64,000 nt of DNA from Capronia americana (taxonomy: Eukaryota; Ascomycota; Eurotiomycetes; Chaetothyriales; Herpotrichiellaceae), in contig JADWQD010000010.1 of the NCBI GenBank assembly GCA_016110215.1, forward strand, positions 1,612,001 to 1,676,000, written 5' to 3'. Below, one piece after another: positions 34,428 to 46,829 of the stretch. The position numbers were made by a program, and so were the translations under genes. A model generated the notes under the pieces. That model saw nothing but the letters and a program-made list of their open reading frames with translations, was not told the DNA's origin and made no database searches. The first letter of the stretch is position 1. Each line of letters starts with the position of its first letter.

Positions 34428-34924
34428 GACAATAAAATTCGAATAGATGTACAGTGAAATAGCTAGACGTGTCAGCTTCAACACTTACGTACGGATAGGT
34501 CGCGGTTTGAGCAGTATACCTGATATGAGGGATGACAGATCAATATGGATGTAGATGGCGATACACCATTTGGAAAACCAAAGGCATTCCCGGTAAGGAT
34601 GATGCCGGCAGGAGGATGCTTTTGGCGAGAAGATGGGGCCAGCGAGAGCTTGTCGTCGGGATAAAGTGTTTTGGCAGTTCATGTTGCCATCCGGCGGTTA
34701 GGCGGAGATATTTGCGTCACCGCCGGCTGAGATGTTGGGAGATTTGGTGGCCATGTGGGGATTTCATTGTGCCAATTGTGTTCTGATGCCATGATGGTGG
34801 CAGCCGCTTGAGCGCCAAGGAGGTGTCGATGGACGTGATGATAGTTGTGGCCCTTTTGACCGTTGACAGCCACGAAGTTTGTGGAGACATCGAGCGGTGC
34901 CATTTCTGGTCACGATGATGCTCT

Positions 34925-35660
34925 ATTAAGTATCAATGAGTGACAGGATTGTCGTTTGATAGATTAATAGTGATGGTTGTGGACGTAAAGAGGATAGAGC
35001 AACGTAATCTTGGTAGCGACAGTAGCGACGAGGTGGTGATGTCCACCAAGCATAAGCGAGCGACAAGGCGGTAGTGTGATAGATTTGAGTTATATGTGAT
35101 TGTTGTAGGTGTGAATAGATTGCAGCGACATGTTCTTAATGACACGAGGCTGTTGGTTGTGACGTACTCCGAGCATCAGCGAGCGACAAGGTGGAAGTGT
35201 AATAGATTTGAGGTATATGTGGTGGTGTCGATGAGCAGCGACAAATTCTTGGTGACAACAAGGGTATTGGCGGTGATGTCTCCAAGCATCAGCGAGCGAC
35301 GAAATAATAGTGTGGTAGATTTGAGGTATACGTGATGGCTGTAGGTGGGAACAGATTGCAGCGACACATTCTTAGCGACAACAATGGTGTCGGTTGTGAT
35401 GCATTCCCAAGCATCAAGTCGTCGATTGGAAGCGACGAGGTTCTCCCTCTCTGTGCTCCTAGAGCACGTTGCTGGTGTGGTTGCGATGCTCTCCCAAACA
35501 CCATGCCGTCGATTATTGACGACAAGCTTCTCTCTCGGTGCTCGAAGAGCACATTGGTTTGTGGTGGTGGTGATGCCCTCCCAAGCATCAAGTGGCTGTA
35601 ATGGCCCCAGTGTTGTCGACGTTCTCCAGCGTCGAAATGAGTGTGGCGTTTTGGTTGATG
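34925..35660. repeat. degenerate minisatellite with two interleaved unit types
   Basis: Units of about 110-127 bp begin near 34925, 35041, 35168 and 35279. They share the cores AGCATCAGCGAGCGACAAGG, TAGATTTGAGGTATA and GCAGCGACA-TTCTT. From about 35403 a related 87-bp unit appears at least twice (35403, 35490) with a third, decayed copy (35577), sharing CTCCCAAGCATCA, GTCGAT and a GTGCTC-x-AGAGCAC inverted repeat. Both unit types use the same CCAAGCATCA junction, suggesting one family. The minus strand is open over much of this array (35176-35673), giving a Thr/Asn/Ser-rich repeat frame, but I do not think it is a gene. Confidence 0.7.
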
Positions 35661-36093
35661 TAACGAGCGACAAAAGAGTGCTGAGTTTCTTGTTGTGACG
35701 GTGATTTCAGAGCGAATGGCTTGTCAAGCGAATGACTGTTGAAAGATTGTGCAGCATTGCGTCCGTTGGCTGGAGTGTACCAATGGCGTATGTGTAGCGA
35801 GCGTCGTGATACTTTCTGACTGTGCCGGCGATCTGACGTTGCAAAGATCGAGTCTGGCAAGCTCAGGACGAGTCGCGCTGCCTTTATATCTGGCAGGAAA
35901 GTTGACACTGCTGCCGCTTTGTGCTCTGGCTGTGAAGCCCTTGTCGCTTTGAAATTCAGACTGGCAGACTGGACAAGTTCAGGGGACCTATTGTTCTGAG
36001 GGAACCCGCACCGAAGTGAACCGGGGCAGCTTTGCGCCTGCGAGATTAACGTGAGTCCCTGCTTAGCTCACGAGGTCTTGAACTTTGGCCGTT

Positions 36094-36333
36094 CCGATCC
36101 CCGCCAATATTGTACAAAGCACTCATGGCGATTACAGGATGGCTGCCACACCGATCCCCACCAATTTTTTGCGTACTCATGGCGATTCCAGGATGGTTGG
36201 CTGGCCGTACCACTCCCCGCCAGTATTGTATGTTGAATACTCATGGCGATTCCAGGAGGGTTGTCGAACAAATCCAATCCCCACCAGTGTTGTATATTGA
36301 ATACTCATGGCGATTGCAGGATGGGTGTCGACA
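36094..36333. repeat. four-unit minisatellite of about 57-64 bp
   Basis: Units start at about 36094, 36151, 36210 and 36274. Each has a CC(A/G)CCA core, TGTAYRTTGAATACTCATGG and CGATTCCAGGATGG with substitutions. The two right-hand copies are the most alike. It is non-coding as far as I can tell and distinct in sequence from the array 0.5 kb to the left. Confidence 0.75.
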
Positions 36334-36423
36334 GTCCAGTCTGCGACAGTCTGGGGGAAACCGCTGTTATCAGGCATTGGCGCCGTGCTCGAGTTGAGTT
36401 GGCCGCGGTCCCGCTATCCACTC

Positions 36424-36720
36424 CTAATACTCGGCCGTCCATCTCTGTGAGAGACGACGGACGCGAGGGAAGGAGTAGAATCGGATGGAGGGTTGAGGGG
36501 AGGAGAGAGGAGGCGTGTCTGGCCGAGCCGCAGACATCGGCGCGCCACTGGACTCCTCCCAAACGTCCCAGAGCTCGCTGGGACATTGGGAGAAGGAGAA
36601 GTCTGACGCCGCCGCGTTGCCGTTCCACCTCTTGAGGACTTGCTTGATGTGGTTCTTGAGCAAGAACCACCTTAAGCCCCAAGAGGCCTCCATCCCCAAG
36701 ACAGAGAGACAGATGCCCAT
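36424..36720 (-). CDS. possible small N-myristoylated protein (hypothetical)
   Basis: The 98-residue frame starts in a good fungal context (TCACAATGGGC). It begins M-G-I-C-L-S, which fits the N-myristoylation pattern (Gly2, Ser6) with Cys4 as a possible palmitoylation site. A short amphipathic basic helix follows (about residues 14-32, with L-K-N-H-I-K-Q-V-L-K-R-W), then a Ser/Pro-rich tail. This architecture would suit peripheral membrane attachment. The pyrimidine-rich leader CTCAAAACCTCTCCC just upstream is promoter-like. No homologous family is recognised and the frame is short, so it may be a chance frame. Confidence 0.4.
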   Translation of the reverse strand: MGICLSVLGMEASWGLRWFLLKNHIKQVLKRWNGNAAASDFSFSQCPSELWDVWEESSGAPMSAARPDTPPLSSPQPSIRFYSFPRVRRLSQRWTAEY

Positions 36721-38134
36721 TGTGAATGATGGGATCTGGGAGAGGTTTTGAGAAGAGAGAAGAGTGTCGGTTGTGGTGGTTTTGTTTCTAGAGGGCACAC
36801 GCAATCAGCAATTGCCCACGGTAGCACCAAAGAGGGCGGGAACGCCAGACTTACAGAGTGTCGTCGCTGTTGTTGTCGCTGTTGTCGCTCGCTTCTAGAA
36901 GTAGACACCGTCAGTAACAGGAGCGGGAATCGTTGACCACGACGTCGCTTACCAGTACGTGTACGTCGGCAGAGAAAGAGAAAAAGAAGAAGAGAAGAGA
37001 AGAGGAAAAAGTCGTCGAGGAGGGAGGTCCTTCGGTGGCTGGGAGCCAGAGGCTGCCTGGCCGCGTAATTCTGAGTCATTGATGGCGATCGAGGTTGGTG
37101 AAGTAGCCTGCGCACCATGATGAGGAGGAGTAAGGGTGGACGGCATTGCATATAAATGGTGAACCACGTTGAACGCAGCGTCCGTGCGGCCAGAGGCTCA
37201 ACCTTGGCGCAGTTTGACGTCGAAGGAACCCACTCCCAACCTCATATCGTGTTCCGAGCCAATGCTGTTGCGGTCGTCATGGAACATGCCGACGATCTGC
37301 TGCATCATCCGGTCCACCTACCTGCGAAGCTCACCTGGACTCCCACCCAACTTGCAGTTGAGCATGAAGCGCTCTCGACTAGCTGAGAGGCCAACTTGAT
37401 GGCTTTCTCAAAGGAAGCCTTATTCAACATAGACGGCATGCATGAAGCCTCTGGGGCGGTCACCGGTTACCCACGTGGTAAGATAATGAGCTGCTTCAAG
37501 TGATCGGCGAACCCCTGGTCCGTGCCCGACCGCGTGGACCTAGCGCTGGTTGGCGTACGTCGGAGCATTTGGTTCTGGTGCACAGCGGAACCGAGCAGCT
37601 GCGTGGAATACAAATTAGAATCTTTGGCGGCGAAGTGTGGTGGGTCGCCGAAGAAACCCATCATTGTATGTAGAGTCCGAGTAGAGAGTGGTTGGTGACA
37701 CGATGAAGATGCGACATGAAAGCTCTAAAGCTTGTGGTAGACGGTGATGAGAAGTACGAGGATAGAAGGGAGGCAATCAAACTAGCTGAAGCACCTTCGG
37801 GGGGGAGGGAAGCTCCTATATATAGGCAAAGTTGGTCCTCTAATGGCCCCAGCATCATACATACCTTTGTTTGACGTCTCAGCTCGCTTCCCGGACTAGT
37901 CTCGGCTGCTTCTGCCCAGCTCGACGATCATGGACGATCCTCTCACCTCCAGATTACGGTCGAGCATTGACCAGCATGCGTGGGAAAGGCTACGGTACAA
38001 TAGATCAACGGTACTTCGCATTATCAGCACTTACTCGTACTGGTCATTTGAGCCGGGTGCAGTAGCGGCATAGAGAATGAATTAAGAGCTATCCATTGCT
38101 TGATACAGGTTGTAGAGAGTGAAGCCGCCAACTA
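36721..38134. other. gene-free stretch with purine/pyrimidine tracts
   Basis: An AGAAG-rich tract lies near 36968-37010. Fragmentary frames on the minus strand (37467-37664 and around 37220-37330) look protein-like but are broken by stops and too short to name; they may be remnants of a decayed gene or element. Confidence 0.4.
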
Positions 38135-39553
38135 CTATACCGCAATCCCTCCATCCCACTCCGGCAGCTGTCTGAATCCATACTCCTCCACCTGCACAGT
38201 ATTCGCTGGTGGGCCTCCGATGCGATAGAGCAGCCTTGCCAATCCCAGTCGACTGACTATCCATGCAATAATGAACAACACATATGCCAAGCCCGATCGC
38301 TTCACAGCATAGAATATAGCATGCAGAGTCCAGATTCCCCATGCGGTCTGTGGACTCATGCTGTGCGGCGCACCGGGGAACAATTTCTGAGCACGAGCGA
38401 CGACAGGTCGCATTTTCGCCTCGTATTCCGCGAAAGCGGTGGATGGGTCGTCTGGGTTGCGTAGAAGCGCGCCGGCAAGGTTATATGCCCCGATGAATGC
38501 GAGGGTGGTGCCCATGCCGGAGATCGGTGAGGCGCAATAGCTTTTGCCACGTTAGCCGGAACATCTCGCGAGAGTCGAGGAGTGAACTCACCCAGCGTCG
38601 CCAAGCAATACGACCCTTCCTTTGGACCACTTGTCCATCTTCACCTGTGCTACCAAGTCGTAGTAGAAGTCGGTCGTCTCCATCATTCCCTGTATGATGC
38701 GGTGACTCTCCCAGCCGGCGTCCTCGAAATACTCCGCCATCAGCCTCTTCTGAGCACCCACGTCTTCTCGCCCCTTGGACGCGACCTGAACGAACCTCTC
38801 GTCTTCTTCATTGACAACAGACATGAGTATGGTGGTTTTATCTTTCTGGTCACTTGGTCTGGCCATAATCCATCGCCGTCCAGGCGCGTGGTACCAGCGG
38901 CGCCACTCACTATCCGTGGCCCCTTTGGGGATGCTGAAGAACGCTGAATACATACCCAGCCTCTTTATCCGATCCTTCTCCCCCTCGGCGCCCCAGGCAA
39001 GAATGCGTGTCCCGCTCTGAAGCCCATCTGCGCCCACGACCACGTCGAACCCCTGCCTTTTCCCGCTCTTCGCAAAGCGCACGTGCACCTGATTCCCGTC
39101 CTGCTCAAGCACGTCCAGATAGTCCCCGAAGATATACTCGATTCCGGCTCCACCCTCGCGTCGAACTTCCTCGCTAACGGATTGACTCCTCCTGTAGCAG
39201 ATGTCTGCTAATGTTCCTCTCAAGATCTCGATATCCGCAGTCGGAGTCGATACCTGGCCAGTCTTATCCGCTGTGTTGGAGGACCACACACGATTTGCTG
39301 CATCAACCAGCTGCACGCCAATTTCGCCCGTCGTAGACGCCCGGATTACGTGTTCGAGGCCAAGTTTGCGGATGATGGTCACGCCGGCACCACGAATGTC
39401 AATGTTCTGGCCTTGTTTCCGGATGATCGATGATCGCTCGAGGACGGTGATATGTGGTTTGTCAGATGCAGGAAGGTCCGAGAGAAGTAGAAAGGTGGCG
39501 AGCGTGGGTCCGGCAATGCTGCACCCTACAATCAGGATCTTGAGAGGTGCCAT
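38135..39553 (-). CDS. FAD-dependent monooxygenase (PHBH-type, membrane-anchored)
   Basis: Two exons (38592-39553 and 38135-38540; intron GTGAGT...AAAAG) encode 455 residues. The FAD-binding N-terminus reads I-L-I-V-G-C-S-I-A-G-P-T-L (G-x-S-I-A-G variant of GxGxxG). The DG motif is V-V-V-G-A-D-G-L-Q-S, and the GD motif L-L-G-D-A-G-Y-C-A-S-P is completed only after splicing, which supports the intron. A C-terminal hydrophobic helix (about 405-435: Y-V-L-F-I-I-A-W-I-V) suggests membrane association. The enzyme should hydroxylate or epoxidise an organic substrate with NAD(P)H and O2; the substrate is unknown. No biosynthetic backbone gene lies nearby, so it is not clearly part of a metabolite cluster. 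Confidence 0.88.
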
Positions 39554-41646
39554 GCAGTGATATTATTTAGGAGGCGAGGATTCAAAGTGTCGGGTAAGCG
39601 GGAGACGCCTGGAGTATTTATGTCCTTGTGGCTGGGTTTCGGGAGGGCACGAACTTACGGCTATGGTGGTGACAATTCCTGGAAGGAAATGATATAGTAG
39701 CACTTTATACAAAATTAACATGAATGAGTAGCACGCCACGACACACTCTGTCCAGGTTAAACTCAGATCTATTCTCATTCAGTTCTGGAGAATCTGGATG
39801 TCATGATGTCGTGGACCTGTGCTGATGCCAGGGGACGACATCGAGCGCGTCGGTCCATGAGGTTCGGCGCCGAGAATAACGGGGATTCGGCTCTGAGACC
39901 ATTCAGCCTTTCAAAACAATCCCAAACAGGGCGGCCACGACGCTGGAACACGGTGAGAGGGCGTGAAAATTGTTAACCAGACCCCAGGACGTCGGCAGAA
40001 TCGGTGGGATGAAAACAAGAGTCAGAGTGGTGATGGGATTGTTTGTCGGTGGTGAAGCAGCTTGGGAGGGAATCGGTCGACTTTCCCTGCTGGGAGCAAA
40101 ACTTCCAGCGCCTTTTTCCAAGAGTGCGCTTCATTATCCACGCAGCATTACTCAATCAACAACACAAGAAACATACAGTGTTTTCGGAACGTTCCGACGT
40201 GATCGATGTTTGCACTGCTGGTTGAAGGTAATTTCGGTGAGAGTTACCCCTTGAACCAGTTCACACATGGGGATGATCGTTTCTGCTTGTTCGGATGGGC
40301 ACGCAGAACAAGCGGATGAGAGTCGCAGTAAAGTGTCTGTGAGTGACAGTAGCTAGGTCTGCTAATATCTCTCGAGTGCGATGGCGTCAATGTTTCAAGT
40401 AACGCCTCTCCGGACCGGACACAGCCGACCATTCCTGACGAGGAGACTCGGACGTTCACTTCGTCCGCGCTGTTGTCCAAAAGCGAATTAGACAGGCAGA
40501 ACGGTCTGAAACCTTTGGCCGTGCCGCACTGCTGCTCAATCAGAAAACTCGCCGTATTACATACTTTCCAACTCCGTGACAAAAGGCCCGGGCCCTGTGC
40601 TAGAGAGTATTAGTGCTGGTACAAGACTAGACCTATCCAACCGGAGACGGAGAGGCAGAGCTTTGTTACCAAGGCATACGAAACAGCTCTGAGCTTCGTC
40701 GAATCAGTCAAACGCCAGCAGATACAATGCCATCCATGGAAGGGACTTGGTCCGACATGCACTCTCGAGGATATCCCGCACGCGTGGACGGAAGTTACAA
40801 GGCAGCTTGCAAGTCACGGAGCCGTGGTCGTAAGTCGCGGCTCAATATTAAGACCCAGGAAGGACTATGTATGCCCTCGTCTCAATTCATCCTTGAATGT
40901 ACCTTATCGTTCGACATGCTCGCCTGCAGCGCCACCTCGACGCCCGAGATCCGAATCTAACTAGCATCGTCTTGGACGTGCAGCCCCGTTTCGAACCATA
41001 TACTGGACCATGCCCAAATAGGGTCACCACAGCCAGATACCCGCCCGCTTAATCAATCCTCCGGCCTTTAAAGCCGAGTGATTCCCTTATTGCTCTTGCT
41101 GACGCGACCATGTGTCGGAAATACCCTTGCAAAAGACACCATGTGGACACTGAAGCAAGGCACGCCCGACTTATCACCGGCATTGCAGGTGATCCGGATC
41201 GTGCAGCAGTTAATTTCACAGTCCCTGAAGCCACCGATGTCCCATGGGGGAAACTATTGCGGTTAGCGTGCACTTGGACTTTGGACCTGGAGCTGGAGCT
41301 GGGAGCTCTCCCCGCATGGAGTTGGAGAGAGTGAGAGCTTCCGAATTGTTCCTTTTTTTTTAATTGCCGTGGTGGCACATTTTCACATTTTCACATGCAA
41401 TTGGCATTGTATTGTTCGATGTAGGCTTCCACAATGGTATTTTTTCATTCAGAAATTGCATACTCAGCATAGATGTTACAATGCTGATAGTGAGCTGCGA
41501 CACGAGTGCGCTCGCGAATCATGTCAGGGACTGGCCCTTCGCCATGACCCAACACCCTGTCCATTCAGCGTAGCTTCAGTCTCGTAGTCCCATCGTCGCA
41601 GTGCCCTTCTTCATGCCACTAGCAGCCCGCTGCGGTCATCAAACGT
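39554..41646. other. gene-free stretch
   Basis: About 2.1 kb lies between the monooxygenase start and the 3' end of formate dehydrogenase. Only short unconserved frames are present. No RNA gene or clear repeat is seen. Confidence 0.5.
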
Positions 41647-43061
41647 TTATGCCTTGTTCCTCTGGCCATAAGCCTTGGTGGCATAGTCACCATTGTGGAC
41701 AATGAGATCTTCAGGTCTGTAGTCGTGACGGCCGGAGAAGTAGCTCTCGAGAATGGCCTTGGTACCAGCTGCATAACGCTTTTGAGCATCGATCGAGGTA
41801 CCGGACATGTGAGGGACCATGGCATTGCCGCCGCCCCATGGGTTCTTTGCATATCGGAGAGGATGATCCTTGGGAGCGGGTTGAGGGAACCAGACATCAC
41901 CACCGTAGCCATTGAGTTGACCGGACTTGAGTGCTTCAGCGACGTCTTCCTTGACGACGATGGCGCCACGGGCAGTGTTGACAAGCCACGCACCTAAATG
42001 AGATCACGTCAGCATGGCCAAAGTTGTAGACACCGTAGTTGATGCTTACCCTTCTTCATCTTGGAGATCAGCTCCTTGTTGAAGAGACCTCGAGTCTTCT
42101 CGTGGAGAGGGCAGTTGATCGTGACGATGTCACACTGAGCCAACATCTCCTCGAGGTCTTCAACACGTCTGCAGCCAATCTCCTTCTCCTTCTCGGGGCT
42201 GAGAGGCTGGTAGTCGAAGTACAACAGTTCCTTGCAGTCGAAGGGCTTCAGGCGGCGGAGCACACGCTCGCCGATACGGCCGACAGCGACGGTGCCAACA
42301 ACCTTACCCTCGAGATCGTACTCGTTCTTGGCCACGGCTGCAACGTTCCAGTCTCCCGATTCGATCTGCTCATGGGCCGGGACGAAGTTGCGGACGAGGG
42401 TCAGGATGGTCATGATGACATGCTCGGCAACTGAGACGACATTGCTGCCAGTGACCTCAGCAACGGTGATGCCGCCATTGGTCTTGTTGGCAGCGTTCAA
42501 GTCGACATGGTCAGAACCAATACCAGCGGTGACAGCAATCTTCAGTTTCTTGGCCTTGGCGAGGCGTTCGGCGGTCAGGTAACCCGGGTGGAAGCTGAAT
42601 AACACGCGTTAGTAAAACAGGCTAAGGTATTTGCCAATGGATGAATATCTCTTACGGCGTGGTGATGATGACTTCAGCATCGACCAGCTCCTTGTCGAAT
42701 GTCGAGTTCTCACCCTCCTTGTCTGAGGTGGTGACCAGCGTGTGTCCCTGGTCCTCGAGCCATTTCCGGATGCCTAGCTCGTTCTCCGTAGTGCCGAGGA
42801 GGGCGGGCTGTTGTTTGGCATGCTCGTGGCCCTGGAGGGAGTCAGCGTTCCAACCTGCAACACGAAGGGCGAGGGCCAGAGACGTACGTCATAGAGGACG
42901 AGGAGGACTTTGCCCTGACGTGAGGCACTTGCTGTCAGTGTGCGTCTGGCAATTGCTGAGGTCTGAAACGCGGGAACAGCACGGCGAGCAAGATGCGGGG
43001 AAGCAACGAGAGATGACGCAGGGCGCGATAAAGAACGCGCAGCAACACGGGTAAATACCAT
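41647..43061 (-). CDS. NAD+-dependent formate dehydrogenase
   Basis: Four exons (42888-43061, 42656-42831, 42050-42594, 41647-41993) encode 413 residues. The enzyme oxidises formate to CO2 with NAD+. Features include F-H-P-G-Y-L-T formed across a splice site, the nucleotide-binding region V-G-T-V-A-V-G-R-I-G-E-R-V, the catalytic arginine in N-T-A-R-G-A-I-V, and the catalytic histidine in V-P-H-M-S-G-T-S. The first 50 residues are Arg/Ser/Ala-rich without acidic residues (MVFTRVAARSLSRPASS), a mitochondrial presequence as known from several fungal and plant homologues. Some ascomycetes make a cytosolic form from a downstream start, but I see no in-frame second ATG at the domain start. Confidence 0.95.
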
Positions 43062-46000
43062 TGTGAAAGGATGTGAGATGAGTAGAGAGTCGAGGTGCCG
43101 AATGGGTAGGCAGGTCGCAAGAAGAGATAAACTGGCGGTAAGGTGGTTTTGTAGGAAAATCTGAGTCGAGTGAGCTGGGTGCGTCTGCCGGCAGAGATAT
43201 CAGCCTGGAACGGTACCTTTCACTAGAAGCAACATGTCTGAGTTAGCTCGGACCTGACGGACTAGCGGGGAAGAGCATCATGAGCTCTGGGGCTTGCGTC
43301 AGGACGACTGCGGCTGGAATCAATGATGTGGATGTGTATGGGTGGTGGAGGTGGCACCAATGCAGGGCTCGCTTCAAACAATGAGGGGATCCCTCGTGCA
43401 TCGGCGGCAAAAAGTGGCAGGGAGGGGAAACACCGGCCAGACGCTTAGCATCAGCCCACCAAGAGCTGTCAGCTTGGAGGGAACTGGTACAGCAATTTTG
43501 CTTGGTGTCTGGAAGGACTTTGCCCGGCCTGCCTGAGGGCAGCCGCACCCCGGGGGAAATATACCCGAAAATGCCGCTGGGGGCGCGCACAGAGACACAC
43601 GCAAAGGGAAGGAGGGGTACGTACCTTCAAAGCCTCAATCAACACAAAAGAGGACTGGTATGTCACAATGCAATGCAGAATGTTCACAATCCTGCAAGTG
43701 GGAGAATATCAAGAGTCAAGATTCTAATGTCGTCGGACGAACGCTCCCTCATTTATAACCTTGTTCCCCCATGACCACAGGAAGATTTTTCTGTTGTTCG
43801 AGGGACGCCGTTAGGGTAGCAAGTCTTTCCACATCATCTTCCCCCTCTTTTCTGCTCTTGCGGAGCTGTTCCAGTAGATGCCACTCTTTTTGCCCTCCTC
43901 TCACCTGCCCCACCACTCATCTTCCGTGATCATCCAATGCCTCATGGTCAAGAGTCTGAGCATCCAAGGCTCTCATGCAAGAATTCCGACGGGGTTGCTT
44001 GCCGCTTGACGGCACTTGGGCATGGAATCGGGTTGACCCCCTTGCTTGGATCGTCGGTGGTGGCTGGACAGCTCGAATTGTGCATGAACTTCACTCGGCG
44101 CCGTTCCGAATCAACGTGAAACGTCCCGTAATTGCTCGCATTTGTCGTGGTCATGCGCTTTGTAGAGCCCATAGCGACATAGGAGCGAATGAAAGCGAGA
44201 CCTCGTGCTGACCAGCATCGGAATCTGTATGCGGGCTGGGCCGCACCATGCAGGACTCACGCGGGCATTGCTCGGAAAATGAGCATTCTCCGCTGGCATA
44301 GATGTGAGCGGAGCTTCATCCAGAGCGTACGTCCTGTCGCTTTGCGGAAAGGCTGCGAGTCTGGTGCTCGATCCGGGTGACAAAGAAGTGTAAACAAATG
44401 TACTATTTTGGTAGAAAAAGGCGGAAGCTCGGCGGAGAGAGCAACATGTGGGGGACTTGGGGATTCAATGTCAATATCAGGCATGCATAAACAATCTACC
44501 GGCTAACATTACCCGTCCTCGCCCGCTTTCTCCCGAATTGGCCATGGAGCTCGAGATACTCTTCCCGTGGGGATTGTGCAGGCTGAATGAAGCGCCAGAC
44601 GTCTGGCAGCACGCTCTACCCCAGTAGCGTCGATAACGCATAGTAATGGCCGAGTTATGTCCCCGCAAGGCTGGCTGCCCCGGAACACATGGGGCTCCCG
44701 TTCGAGGGCTCCCTCCCCACCTAGATGCCACCCTTCCTGAACTTCTACGACAATTTCAACATTGACACTTCCGTATGCCTCATTGACAGAATTGGCATTC
44801 TTCATACATCTCTTCGAGAGGCTGCAAGCGATGGCTGCAGAGTCACACGCGACCCTGACACCGAGGAAGATTCAGGAATCTTTTCATGCCTGCCAACCGT
44901 GGTCGTGTCGCCGAACGGTGATGGTGGACGTCATGAGGATATTCTCGAAGCTGCAAGGCTCCGCCACGGTGTCGGGTGAAGGTTGAGGGCTATTCAGCCT
45001 CGAAACGCACCCCTGCACGGCGGAGCTTTGGTGTGATCGAGAGCCGGATTTGCTGCCCCGATCGCAGCGTCTTCCCGCAAATAGTACCTTGATCATGCAG
45101 AACATCCGCTGTCTGGACTGCCGCTTATTGGCGTCTCCAATCCTTTTCAAGCCAATCAGATAGTCTGTTCCGACTTTATTTTGACCTTCGTCGCTGTGGC
45201 CTCCTGCTCTTTGGTCATCTGCATCGCTTCGTTCGTGGCGGCTGGCACATGAACTGATAGCTCAGCGTAATAGCGGTATATCTCGCTGCCGAGGTCCATT
45301 TATGAGATCCGCAGCTTCCCACGCGGCTTGCTGCAAGGGGAACTGCAAAGGGTAAATGTTCCTCAATGATATTCTGGCGAGAGCACTCGCCTTATGCCTC
45401 CGAAACCGTCGCTCATGCAGGCGCTTGTCGGGTACGTCCGTGTAAATATGGACCAGCAGGTCTCATCTCCAACTGAAAACATGCTTATAATCAGGGTTCT
45501 CCATGCACGTCCGACGAGACATACGTCAGCAGCAGTTCATGTCTCTTCATTGTGCTTCTTATAGCCTTGGTGTCGACAAAGACGTTCACGTCGGTTTTCT
45601 TGCTTGTGTGACCAGGCACTCGTCGCACCGTCCATCTGGTACATCGAAGGATGCCGGTTGCGGGTCCGCGGAAAATTCGCGTTCTTGCCATCTTTCTGGG
45701 GCTTCAAGGGCGGTGGGAGTTCGCTGGATGCAGGATATCACGACGAAGCACGAGCAGTCAGGCAAGGAATCTGTAGAAGCGATCTCAACTCGAGCAGCGT
45801 GGTCTGGTTTGGTTCGATGGCGGAACACCTTGTTTGTCAAGAATGGTCGGTATGTATCGCAGCAAAGCAGACTGATGATTCTCTGCCCTCAGACACATGA
45901 CCTGTACGTGGTATAAAGTGGTTGAGCGTAGACGTATAGTGAGGCGCAAAAGGCGGCGCATGTAGATACTCGTCGCTTTGGGTATTGCATCCAAAACAGG

Positions 46001-46829
46001 TTTAGCGCAGCTGCCACATTTAATCTTTGTAGAAAGAGCTTCTCACGCCTCTTCTCGACTTCTTCCGCCTCTCAGGTATATATCATGATGTACTGTGTAG
46101 TGATAGATTCTTTGTTACTCCTTTAATCTGACGGCTTTTACGCCCATGGAATTCGCTCTAACTTTTTAGCCATCTTCCTTTTCTCATTCAAAGCTTCCTG
46201 CGCAAGTTGTTCACACAAGGGATCGTGACGCGCAGAGCCTTTAGTTACTACCTCAACTACTGTGTACTATGCGCAATGAGCACAACCCCATATGTCAAAA
46301 GGGATTACAATATCGGATCTACGTACCAAACCAGACCCGCGAGCCAGAGTCACCTTTGACATCGCTCGAGAGCATAAGCACTGATGTCATAGTGCATAGC
46401 GTCTCCTGCTGCACGCGCTGCATTGCCCTTTTCGCGTTTGACTTCGGTTGCCCAGACCTGGTCGAGGGCTTCTCCCTCATGGCTTCAAAGATTCATACAT
46501 ACGGGCAGGACGCCCGTCACACAGTGCAGTGTTGAATACAGCCTCATCAGAGAGATATGTCGCTGCTGTTGCCGACATCGCTGGCTCGAGCGGCGAAACT
46601 CCGCCATGCTGCAGATTGTTCCACTCCACAATCGGCACACGGCACGGAAATGTAGATTGAGGCGATTCAATCCAATCCTTTCCTAATTTTTGTATCCTAC
46701 CTTGCGACGACGTGCTCAACCGTCGAAATGAACAGCGCCTTGTCGAGCATGGGTTGATTTGCAAATTGTCTCCTCTCGTACTGGCACGGACTTCTGTCAG
46801 ATTTCCTGCTGTCCCGCTTGGTCCCCGAC
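43062..46829. other. long gene-poor stretch with one possible gene relic
   Basis: About 3.8 kb with no intact gene. The only protein-like segment is listed separately at about 44730-44986. Frames on opposite strands at 43240-43775 and 45490-45920 overlap each other and show no motif. The right end should hold the promoter of the DHA2-type transporter. Confidence 0.5.
44730..44986 (+). pseudogene. possible decayed gene fragment
   Basis: One frame, closed by a stop just upstream (near 44727) and another at 44984, reads as an amphipathic helical segment (L-T-E-L-A-F-F-I-H-L-F-E-R-L-Q-A) followed by F-H-A-C-Q-P-W-S-C-R-R-T-V-M-V-D-V-M-R-I-F. It looks like an internal piece of a soluble helical protein, perhaps the regulatory region of a fungal transcription factor, but there is no start, no splice context and no continuation. 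Confidence 0.25.

Noticed and set aside
35176..35673. 165-codon minus-strand frame over the minisatellite
   Set aside because: It is open because the repeat unit lacks stops in that frame; unit lengths are not all multiples of three and the text is low in information.
37467..37664. Possible retrotransposon gag-like fragment on the minus strand
   Set aside because: Some phrases resemble a structural polyprotein, but there is no zinc knuckle, protease or reverse transcriptase and no terminal repeats nearby.
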